From: Anaerolineales bacterium
GTDB taxonomy: Bacteria; Chloroflexota; Anaerolineae; Anaerolineales; Villigracilaceae
Direction: 5' to 3'
DNA: 35,213 nt
Assembly: GCA_022865905.1 (NCBI GenBank)
Contig: JALHUM010000294.1
Coordinates: 1 to 35,213, forward strand
Every line of letters begins with the position of its first letter. Position 1 is the stretch's first letter. A program made the translations under genes and the position numbers. This document shows positions 17,191 to 24,927 of this stretch, piece after piece. The notes beneath the pieces were generated by a model. It was not told the origin of the DNA. It ran no database searches and worked only from the letters and a program-made list of their open reading frames with translations.

Positions 17191-17233
17191 AAAATGCGGA
17201 AAGCACCAGTAAGAGGCGCTGCCCGCATTTTTT
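17191..17233. terminator. Bidirectional intrinsic terminator between convergent genes
   Basis: AAAATGCGG...CCGCATTTTTT enclosing stem between the helicase (+) and the fusion gene (-). Confidence 0.6.
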
Positions 17234-17251
17234 GATCAGACAACAGTTTGT

Positions 17252-20200
17252 TTACGCCATGCTGGCGCCGATTTCCTTCAGCGTCTTGACCAGGTCGTCC
17301 GGTATAAGCGCCGGGGTGACGCCCAGCATCTTGCAGGTCAGCATTTTATGCGCCGTCACCTCGACCACATCGGTCATGTCGGCCGCTCGGCGCAGGCTGC
17401 TGCCCGCCACTACCAGGCCGTGATTCTGCATCAGCGCGGCGATGCCAGTGGCGCCCATCGCCGCGGCGACCGCCTCGCCCAGCTCGTCCGTGCCGGGCAT
17501 GATGAACGGCACGACCGGCACGTCGCCGATGAAGGCCGCTTCGGTGGAGATGGGCAGGAAGTGGGTGCCGGTCAGCGCCATCAGCGTGGCTTGTGGGGCG
17601 TGGGTGTGGATGACGGCGGTGATCTCCGGTCTCATTTTGTAAATGGCACAGTGGACGCGCCGCTCGCTGGAGGCGGTGTAATCCGTCTCGTTGAGCATCT
17701 TGCCATTCAGGTCAATGCGCACCATCATGTCGGGGCGCAGATCGCCTTTGAAGATGGCGCTGGGGGTGATCCAGACCTCGTTCGGGTTGTCCTCGCAGCG
17801 GGCGCTGATGTTACCGCCGGTTGAAGTGATCAACCCTTTGGCGTATAAATCATTCGTGAGCTGTAAAATCTGGTCGCGCACGTCGCCGGTCTTGACCACG
17901 GCGGGGGCAACCTGACCTAACCCCCCCATCCCCCCTTCCCTACCAGGGAAGGGGGGTGCAGAGGGGATAGGTACAACACCCAATTTCGTCAAATCTCCGG
18001 GATCGCCAATCTTTGCGCGCGCCTCGCTGTACAGCCGCCCCATGTTCCCCTGGATGCGCATGAAAACCATCGCCTTTCCGGTATCGCCGCTGAAGGAGAG
18101 TTTTCCGCTCGTAGCTGCTTTGGTGGCGTTGACGCGGCCGGTGAACATTCCGTCCAAAATGTCAGCCACCATCTTGAGTTTCACGTCCGGCTCGCGCGGC
18201 GGAGCCTCCAGCCCGGCGCCGACCTTACCGTCCACGAAACTCAGGTAAAAGGCCTGGTCAATATCCTTGACAGTGAAGGAGAAGACCACGTTCTTGCCTT
18301 TGGCGAAATCGGCCATCGCCTTGTCCGCCGCGATGCGGGCGGTGAACTCCTTCAGGATTTGGATCATCTTCTCGCGTACAGCGCTTGTGTTGGTTGTCGG
18401 GGTGACCATTTCTTCCACCTTTCCAGTAATTGAGACTGTTTGTCTATCTGCGTACAGGACCGGCTCGGCGGCCTGTTGTTTTTGCGCGACCACATCCAGG
18501 TCGGTTGCGCCCGGACCTGGTTCCTGCACCAGTACTTTCAGCCTTTTCTCATCCCTGGGCCGCGCGCCGCTCCAAGTAAAGGAGTCGAGGGCAGCGGCGT
18601 TGAGGAGATATTTAGGCTTCCTGCCCGCCAGCAGCGCCTTCAACTCGCTGACGATGATCTCGCCCTGGTGGGCGGCCACCTCGAGGGTATTCCCGGCCAT
18701 GTGCGGTGTGGCGATGACATTCGGGAAGGCCAGCAGCGGATCGTCCGCGCCGGGCGGCTCGACCGGGAACACGTCATTGGCGAGGCCGCCCAACTTGCCA
18801 GATCGAAGCGCTGCCAGCAGCGCATCCTGATCCACCAGCGCGGCGCGGGCGGTGTTGACCAGGAACGCGCCGGGTTTCATGCGGGCGAAAGCGTCGGCGT
18901 TCATCATGCCGCTCGTTTCATCCGTGACCGGCGCGTGCAGGCTGATGAATTCGCTCTCAGCCAGCAACTGCTCGAAGGAGACTTTCTCCGCGCCCATCAG
19001 CGTGACTTGCCCGGCGGTCAGGTACGGATCGAAGAGCAGGAGGCGCGCCCCGAAGGGCAGCAGGCGCTGGATAACCTTGCGCCCGATTGCCCCGCCGCCG
19101 ACTAAACCAATCGTCTTGCGCCACAGTTCGACGCCCAGGAATTCCTCGTGCGCCTGGCCCATGCGTCCCAGGTCGCCGGCCTCGCCGCCGGGCTGGCGCA
19201 GGAACGCAGCCGCTCCCTGCAACTTGCGCGCCAGCATCAGCATGAAACTGACGGCTAAATCGGCGACGGCGTCTGCGTTGCGCGCCGGGGTGTTGACCAC
19301 CGGTACGCTAGCGGCGGTACAGGCGCGGAGGTCAATATTGACCGGGTTGCCGCGGCAGACGACGATCATACGCAGGTCGGGCAGCTTGAGCAGGCTCTCG
19401 GCATCCACAATATCTACCTCGGTGACGAAGACCTGGGTATCCTTCAGCGTCCGCACCAAGTCGTCGCCGGTGAGCAGGATTCCCTCCTGCCGGTATGGTT
19501 TGTAAACCACTTCGCCCAACTCACGCAACTGCTTCAGCGCGGCCTCGTCCACTTCGGCGCTGATGTAAATACGCGGGTGGAAGGAGGCAGTCGCCGCCAA
19601 CGAATTCATTACACCGCTCTCCGCGGCCGCTGCGCCTGACATCATCATCCCTGCGAACTGGCTGGCAGCGACCATGTCTGCCGGGCGGCGCTCCTGGCGC
19701 AGCGACTGCCAGTCGGCGTAGAGGGCCTGGTAGGTCTCCGAGTCCGCGCCGGGCTGGTGCTCACGGGAGATGTGCGCCAATTTTTTCGCGCCCGTTGCCA
19801 GGTCCGGGAAGAGACCGGCGCCAACCCCGGCGCAAATGGCCGCGCCCAGGGCGGAGGCCTCCACCGAGGCGCTGACGCGTACCCGGCATCCCATCACCTC
19901 GCTGACGATCCCCGTCCATGCGGCGCAGCGGGTGATCCCGCCGCCCAGCCAGAGGTCCGCGAGAGTCCCGCCTGAAACCTGCAGCACCTGTTCGACATTG
20001 GCGCGCACGGCGTAGGCCATACCTTCCAGGAGCGCCCGCGCCACGTCCGCCCGGCCTGCCTGGCCGTCGCGCGCCATGATGGACGAGAAGGTGAGGGTAT
20101 CCACCGGCGGTTCCAGGGCGGAGGCGTTGAAGACCGCCGCGCCGATGGTCGAGAGCATCCCGTGCGCGCCAGGCGGTGAGGCCTCGGCCTCGGCGCACAG

Positions 20201-21175
20201 CATGGCAACCGGCTCCGACGCGCTGGTGTGGATCATGCGGGCAACCCACTCCAGGCTGGAGCCCATCTGCCCAGCGTTGCTTTCCATCACGTATAGGCCG
20301 GGGATGATATGCAGGCCGGTCCAAATGCGCATCTCACCATCCACGACCGGTTTAGCGATGACCATCTGGACCGGGGTGGTTGTCCCGGCGATGACGGCCA
20401 TCTGCCCGGAGGAGACGACGCCCGCGCCGAGCAATCCGCACTGCGTATCCGGACCTCCGACCGCCACCGGGATCCCGGCGGTCAGTCCCAGGCTGGCGGC
20501 GGCTTCTTTCGTCAATTTGCCAAGGCGCGTCCCGGCGGCTTTGAGTTTAGGAAGGATACGCTCCGGCAATCCGGTCAGACTGAGAATCTCCGCCGACCAC
20601 TTGCGAGTATGCAGGTCGAAGAGCAGCGACTCGGCGGCCTGGGCCGGTTCAGCGGCGAACTCGCCGGTCAGCATGTAGCCAGCCCAGTCGCTGATGCTCA
20701 AGGCAGCGTGCGTTGACTTGAACGTCAGCGGGCGGCTATCTCTCAGCCACATCAGCCGGGCAGCCATGAAGACCGGGTTGGGGGCGTGGCCGGTGATCTG
20801 GTAGATCTCCGCGCCGTGATCCATAGCCAGCCCCATGCCCTGCTCGATGGCGCGTCCGTCCCGGTTCGGCATCGCCGCCAGGGCGTTCCCCTTGCGGTCG
20901 AGCACGGCCATCCCGTGGCGGAAACTGGTGGCGGCGACCCCGGCCACGTCCTGCGCGCTGATACCGGCCTTGTGGAGTGCTTCTTTTACCGTCTCGCCCA
21001 GGATGCGCCAGACGCCCTGCGTATCGAAGTCGAAGGCGAAGCCGCCCACGTCCGGCGCGGGGGAGTGGCTCCAGGCGCGGAAGGCGCTGACCGTCTCACC
21101 GCTCTCCACGTTGACCAGCAAACATCGTCCGCCTCCGCCGCCGATGTCGAGACCCATCAGATATTTTGCAGTCAT
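17252..21175 (-). CDS. Four-domain fusion: FGGY kinase (LsrK-like) - D-2-hydroxyacid dehydrogenase - SCP2 - class II aldolase
   Basis: Uninterrupted 1307 codons. FGGY aa ~1-495 ('GGPDTQCGLLGAG'); dehydrogenase aa ~530-860 ('GLVGGGAIGRKV', 'NTARAALVD', 'FPVEPP', 'TPHMAG'); SCP2 aa ~930-1055; class II aldolase aa ~1095-1307 ('TGGNISAR', 'ASSERRVHCAIYK', 'HTHAPQA', 'QNHGL'). Confidence 0.9.
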   Translation of the reverse strand: MTAKYLMGLDIGGGGGRCLLVNVESGETVSAFRAWSHSPAPDVGGFAFDFDTQGVWRILGETVKEALHKAGISAQDVAGVAATSFRHGMAVLDRKGNALAAMPNRDGRAIEQGMGLAMDHGAEIYQITGHAPNPVFMAARLMWLRDSRPLTFKSTHAALSISDWAGYMLTGEFAAEPAQAAESLLFDLHTRKWSAEILSLTGLPERILPKLKAAGTRLGKLTKEAAASLGLTAGIPVAVGGPDTQCGLLGAGVVSSGQMAVIAGTTTPVQMVIAKPVVDGEMRIWTGLHIIPGLYVMESNAGQMGSSLEWVARMIHTSASEPVAMLCAEAEASPPGAHGMLSTIGAAVFNASALEPPVDTLTFSSIMARDGQAGRADVARALLEGMAYAVRANVEQVLQVSGGTLADLWLGGGITRCAAWTGIVSEVMGCRVRVSASVEASALGAAICAGVGAGLFPDLATGAKKLAHISREHQPGADSETYQALYADWQSLRQERRPADMVAASQFAGMMMSGAAAAESGVMNSLAATASFHPRIYISAEVDEAALKQLRELGEVVYKPYRQEGILLTGDDLVRTLKDTQVFVTEVDIVDAESLLKLPDLRMIVVCRGNPVNIDLRACTAASVPVVNTPARNADAVADLAVSFMLMLARKLQGAAAFLRQPGGEAGDLGRMGQAHEEFLGVELWRKTIGLVGGGAIGRKVIQRLLPFGARLLLFDPYLTAGQVTLMGAEKVSFEQLLAESEFISLHAPVTDETSGMMNADAFARMKPGAFLVNTARAALVDQDALLAALRSGKLGGLANDVFPVEPPGADDPLLAFPNVIATPHMAGNTLEVAAHQGEIIVSELKALLAGRKPKYLLNAAALDSFTWSGARPRDEKRLKVLVQEPGPGATDLDVVAQKQQAAEPVLYADRQTVSITGKVEEMVTPTTNTSAVREKMIQILKEFTARIAADKAMADFAKGKNVVFSFTVKDIDQAFYLSFVDGKVGAGLEAPPREPDVKLKMVADILDGMFTGRVNATKAATSGKLSFSGDTGKAMVFMRIQGNMGRLYSEARAKIGDPGDLTKLGVVPIPSAPPFPGREGGMGGLGQVAPAVVKTGDVRDQILQLTNDLYAKGLITSTGGNISARCEDNPNEVWITPSAIFKGDLRPDMMVRIDLNGKMLNETDYTASSERRVHCAIYKMRPEITAVIHTHAPQATLMALTGTHFLPISTEAAFIGDVPVVPFIMPGTDELGEAVAAAMGATGIAALMQNHGLVVAGSSLRRAADMTDVVEVTAHKMLTCKMLGVTPALIPDDLVKTLKEIGASMA
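17917..17971. repeat. REP-like palindrome inside the fusion ORF
   Basis: CCTAACCCCCCCATCCCCCCTTCCCTaccAGGGAAGGGGGGTGCAGAGGGGATAGG; perfect 12-bp arms at 17930-17956. Confidence 0.9.
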
Positions 21176-21189
21176 ATCCTTGCTCCTTA

Positions 21190-21210
21190 GTCAGGTGACA
21201 GTCACCTGAC
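21190..21210. repeat. Perfect palindrome GTCAGGTGAC-A-GTCACCTGAC
   Basis: 10-bp arms; contains the stop codon of the epimerase gene. Confidence 0.95.
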
Positions 21211-22191
21211 ATACTCGTTTGCCCGGTACCACGCCACCGATTTGCGCAGCGCCTCGCGCGCCGGGATAAAAGTGTATCCAAGTTCGCGCGCCGCCTTGCT
21301 CGAATAGTAGTACTCCTTCTGACGCGAGAGGCGCACCTTCTCCGGCGTGGCGGCCGGGACGTGACGTGGGTTCAGACGCGCCAGGCCAGTGTCCACGTAG
21401 GACCAGGCCAGCGCGACGCCGTGCGGGATGCGCATCCACACCTGCGGCAGCCCGGAGACCTCCGAGAGCAGGTCGAGCACCTGCTTGAGCGTCAGGTTCT
21501 CCCCGCCCAGGATATAGCGCTGCCCTACGCGTCCGCGCTCGGCAGCCAGCAGATGACCGGCAGCCACATCCTCCACGTCCACAATGTTCATGCCGGTCTC
21601 TACGTAGGCAGGCATCTTCCCGTTGAGAAAGTCCACGATCATCTGGCCGGTGGCAGTCGGCTTGTGGTCGCCCACCCCAACCGGCGCGGCGGGATTGACG
21701 ATGACCAGCGGCAATCCCTGGCGGGCAAATTCACGGGCGACTTCCTCGGCCATGAACTTGGAGCGCTTGTAGTGGCCTGTCTTGTCCGCCAGCGTGACGG
21801 GCGTCTCCTCATCCGCTGGAACGTCGTCCCTGGGCAGCCCCAGGGTGGCAATCGAGCTGGTGTAGACGATGCGGCGAGCTCCGGCTTGACAGGCGACATC
21901 CAGCACGCGCCGCGTGCCTTCGACATTGGTCTGGTAGAACTCTTCCCACTCGTGGCCCCAATAACTATACAGGGCGGCGACGTGGAAGACCCACTCGCAG
22001 CCGACCATCGCCTGCTGAAGGATGGAGACATCGCTCAGGTCGCCGCTCACACGTTCGACGGGAAGACTGTCCAGCATACGGGTATTTGTCCCGGGTCGCA
22101 CCAGGGCGCGGACCTCGAGACCAGCTGCCAGTAATTTGCGGATTACCGCGCTGCCAACAAAACCGGTGCCGCCGGTTACAAAGGCTTTCAT
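21202..22191 (-). CDS. NAD-dependent epimerase/dehydratase (dihydroflavonol-reductase/HpnA-like)
   Basis: 'MKAFVTGGTGFVGSAVIRKLLAAGLEVRALVRPG', 'YKRSKFMAEEVAREF' (YxxxK). Confidence 0.92.
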   Translation of the reverse strand: MKAFVTGGTGFVGSAVIRKLLAAGLEVRALVRPGTNTRMLDSLPVERVSGDLSDVSILQQAMVGCEWVFHVAALYSYWGHEWEEFYQTNVEGTRRVLDVACQAGARRIVYTSSIATLGLPRDDVPADEETPVTLADKTGHYKRSKFMAEEVAREFARQGLPLVIVNPAAPVGVGDHKPTATGQMIVDFLNGKMPAYVETGMNIVDVEDVAAGHLLAAERGRVGQRYILGGENLTLKQVLDLLSEVSGLPQVWMRIPHGVALAWSYVDTGLARLNPRHVPAATPEKVRLSRQKEYYYSSKAARELGYTFIPAREALRKSVAWYRANEYVR

Positions 22192-22204
22192 ATTAGCTCC
22201 TTAG

Positions 22205-22300
22205 GACCTCACTCTCCCCCCCCCCGTCCCTCCCCTTCCCTCTCCTATAAGGAGATGGAAGGGGAGAGTGGCCGAAGGCCGGGAGGGGTAGGGTGAGGTC
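22205..22300. repeat. REP-like intergenic hairpin
   Basis: Outer GACCTCAC...GTGAGGTC, inner CCCCTTCC...GGAAGGGG. Confidence 0.8.
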
Positions 22301-23456
22301 AATCTATCTCCATCAACATCGCACACAAAATATCCGTCGCCTGCCACAGGGTCTCCTCGGAAACAGTGTCCGGCGTATCGTCAGGGCGGTGCCAGTGCGG
22401 CAGGCTGCCAGTCTGCGGGTCGCGCCCGGCAATGCCGATGGCGCGGTAACCGCGCCCGCGCAAGGTGCGGACATCGTCCTCCGCCAGCATTTGCGCTGGC
22501 CGGAATTCGAGTTCCGGGCGGCTTTTGGAAACACGTTCGGCGACAGCCAGCAGGTCGGTGGTGGGATGGTAGGGCGCGCAGATGCCCTGCCGCGTCAAGT
22601 AGACGATCTCGCCGCTGCCCAGTCCCTCCAGGCCGATAAAAGCCGCCTCCCGCAGGTCAGGGCCGTGGCGGCGCAGCAGGTTGAGCGTCCCGGCGTGGTC
22701 GGTCTCCTCGGCGCCGTCGAAGACGAACCAGACTTCCGTGTTTTGCAATGGCGCAGTCGAGATACGGGCAGCCACTGCCAGGGCTACGGCCACGCTAGAG
22801 GCGTTGTCGTGCGCGCCTGGGCTGTAGGGCGTGCGGTCGTCCCGGATCAAGGTAATGAATGCCCCGAGCTCGTAGGCCGCCAGCGGGAGCGACAGCCACC
22901 AGGACCAGGCCGGACCGCCGAGCATTGCCCCGACCAGGTAGAGCGCACCCATGCAAACCGGGACGGCAAGCGTCAGCCAGGTCATTGGCTCGATTTTCTT
23001 CACTGCCAGGGACTGCCAGACCAGGCGGCAGCAGTTGGTATCCAGGTGCGCCAGGAGAACAACCTTCCGGTGCGGTTCACCCTTCGGCTTGAGTCGCGCT
23101 TCGACGTTCTGGCTGGACACCTTGGGCAGCAGCGCGACCAGCGGATTGAAAGCCGCGTTGCGGATGGTCTGCCAGAGCAACCAGCCTGCAATCAGGCTGA
23201 AGGCGGATGCCAGCCCGCGGGTGATGACCCTGCCCAGGGGGTAGATCAGCGCTGCTAGTACCGCGATCAGGCTGATGGCAATCGGAAAGGCGTTCTGGCT
23301 GGGGACTGAGCGAAAGGTGTGTTTTTCGGGGACGAGTCCCAGGTCCGCGAGACGCATCGCCACGTAGTCGGCCGCGGCTGCCTCGGCGGGGGTGCCGGTG
23401 CCGCGCGGGCCGATGATCCCGGCCAGGGTACGGACATCATCCAGTGGTGTGCTCAT
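22299..23456 (-). CDS. M28 family metallopeptidase with internal TM segments
   Basis: 'VVLLAHLDTN', 'GAHDNASSVAVAL', 'FDGAEETDHAG', 'PHWHRPDDT'; start at 23456 (MSTPLDD) overlapping the upstream stop. Confidence 0.85.
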   Translation of the reverse strand: MSTPLDDVRTLAGIIGPRGTGTPAEAAAADYVAMRLADLGLVPEKHTFRSVPSQNAFPIAISLIAVLAALIYPLGRVITRGLASAFSLIAGWLLWQTIRNAAFNPLVALLPKVSSQNVEARLKPKGEPHRKVVLLAHLDTNCCRLVWQSLAVKKIEPMTWLTLAVPVCMGALYLVGAMLGGPAWSWWLSLPLAAYELGAFITLIRDDRTPYSPGAHDNASSVAVALAVAARISTAPLQNTEVWFVFDGAEETDHAGTLNLLRRHGPDLREAAFIGLEGLGSGEIVYLTRQGICAPYHPTTDLLAVAERVSKSRPELEFRPAQMLAEDDVRTLRGRGYRAIGIAGRDPQTGSLPHWHRPDDTPDTVSEETLWQATDILCAMLMEID

Positions 23457-24838
23457 GAACTCATGGCTTGTTTGATGAGTTCGCCGCTTGTGGCCCACAC
23501 ACGGCCTTTTAGGTTTTTGGTCTCATGCATGATCGTATCGAAGGCCTTGACGATGGCATCCACTTCTTCGTCGCCGATGATGAGCGGAGGCAGCAACTTG
23601 ACGATGTTGACACCCGGGCCGCCGACCTGGGTCAACATGCGATGGTCGCGCATCAAGGACATGACAACCAGTTGTGTAAAGAGGCCTTTCTCGGCCGCTT
23701 CGATGGCCGTCCAGGCGGCCCTGAGGCCGAGGGCGCTCGGCGGACGGAACTCGATGCCGATGATCAGACCCTTGCCGCGCACGTCGGCGATCATCTCGTG
23801 GTGGTCTTTGAGAGCAGCCAGCCTGGCGAGCAGCTTCGCCCCGACCGTGGCGGAGCGTTCGATGATCTTCTCCTCGTCCATCACGTAGAGGGTCGCCAGC
23901 CCGGCGGCCATGCCCATCTCGTTCTGGCCGAAGGTGGTCGAGTGAACCTGGGCGCGCTTCAGGTGGCCGAAGACCTTGTTGTTTATCTCCCGCCGCATGA
24001 TGACCGCGCTGACCGGGACGTACCCACCGCCCAGCGACTTGGCGAGCGTGACCATGTCGGGTTCCAAGTTCCAGTGCTCGCAGCACAGGAATTTACCGGC
24101 GCGCCCCATCCCAACTTGTACTTCATCGCAGATGAACAGCGTGCCATACTTGCGGCACAGACGCTGCTCCTCGGGCAGGTAATCATCTTCTGGAATATAC
24201 ACGCCCTTGCCCTGGATCGGCTCGACGATGAAAGCGGCCACGTCGCCCTTGCGCAGCTCCTTTTCCAGCGCATCCAGGTCGTTCATCGCGACCATCGCGG
24301 CGCCGGGGATGAGCGGCTCGAAGCCCTTGCGGAAAGCCTCCCCGCCGTTGATCGAGAGCGTGCCGAGCGTCAGGCCGTGGAAGGCGTGGTCGAGGAAGAC
24401 GATGCGCGGCCTTTTTGTAGCGTAACGGGCAAACTTGAGGGCGGTGTCCACGGCATCGGCCCCGGAGTTGGCGAAGAAGATCGCCTCCAGTCCCGGCGGC
24501 ATACGCTTTACCAGCTCCTCCGCCAGCAGACCGGCCAGCAGCGGACAGTCCATCTTGACCAGGTTAGGCCGCTCGAGCATGAGCGCCTCCTGCATGGCCT
24601 TTTTGATGACCGGGTGGCCGCGCCCCAGGTTGAAGACGCTGAATCCGGCGAGCAGGTCGAGGTAGCGGTTGCCGTCCGCATCCCACAGATAAGCGCCTTC
24701 CCCGCGCGTGTACAGCTTGTCGAAGCCGATGATCTCCTGAACGCGCGCCATTTGCGGGCTGATGAAACGCGTGTGCAGGGAATATTGATTGGCTTGGCGC
24801 GCCTCGATAAGTTGGGTTAAAGAGAATGTCATGGTCAT
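23453..24838 (-). CDS. Class III PLP-dependent aminotransferase
   Basis: 'FFANSGADAVDTALKFAR', 'FICDEVQVGMGRAGKF', 'TLAKSLGGGYVPVSAVIMR', 'HSTTFGQNEMGMAAGLA'. Confidence 0.93.
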   Translation of the reverse strand: MTMTFSLTQLIEARQANQYSLHTRFISPQMARVQEIIGFDKLYTRGEGAYLWDADGNRYLDLLAGFSVFNLGRGHPVIKKAMQEALMLERPNLVKMDCPLLAGLLAEELVKRMPPGLEAIFFANSGADAVDTALKFARYATKRPRIVFLDHAFHGLTLGTLSINGGEAFRKGFEPLIPGAAMVAMNDLDALEKELRKGDVAAFIVEPIQGKGVYIPEDDYLPEEQRLCRKYGTLFICDEVQVGMGRAGKFLCCEHWNLEPDMVTLAKSLGGGYVPVSAVIMRREINNKVFGHLKRAQVHSTTFGQNEMGMAAGLATLYVMDEEKIIERSATVGAKLLARLAALKDHHEMIADVRGKGLIIGIEFRPPSALGLRAAWTAIEAAEKGLFTQLVVMSLMRDHRMLTQVGGPGVNIVKLLPPLIIGDEEVDAIVKAFDTIMHETKNLKGRVWATSGELIKQAMSS

Positions 24839-24854
24839 ACCTCCATGAGTGTCT

Positions 24855-24927
24855 CCCTCATCCCCGCCCCTTCTCACGAGGGGAGAAGGGAGTCCCCTCT
24901 CCCTCCGGGAGAGGGCTAGGGTGAGGG
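24855..24927. repeat. REP-like intergenic hairpin
   Basis: Outer CCCTCA...TGAGGG; inner CCCCTTCTCacgagGGGAGAAGGG and CCCTCTCCCtccGGGAGAGGG. Confidence 0.8.

Noticed and set aside
17252-21175. Reading the 1307-codon ORF as four separate genes
   Set aside because: No stop codons or clear Shine-Dalgarno/start pairs between the domains; an internal Met near codon 523 exists but gives no positive evidence of separate translation. Raw-read checking is still advised.
22293-23258. 321-aa plus-strand ORF opposite M28 peptidase
   Set aside because: Antisense shadow without motifs.
23525-24820. 431-aa plus-strand ORF opposite the aminotransferase
   Set aside because: Antisense shadow of a clear class III aminotransferase; composition is typical of GC-rich reverse-frame ORFs.
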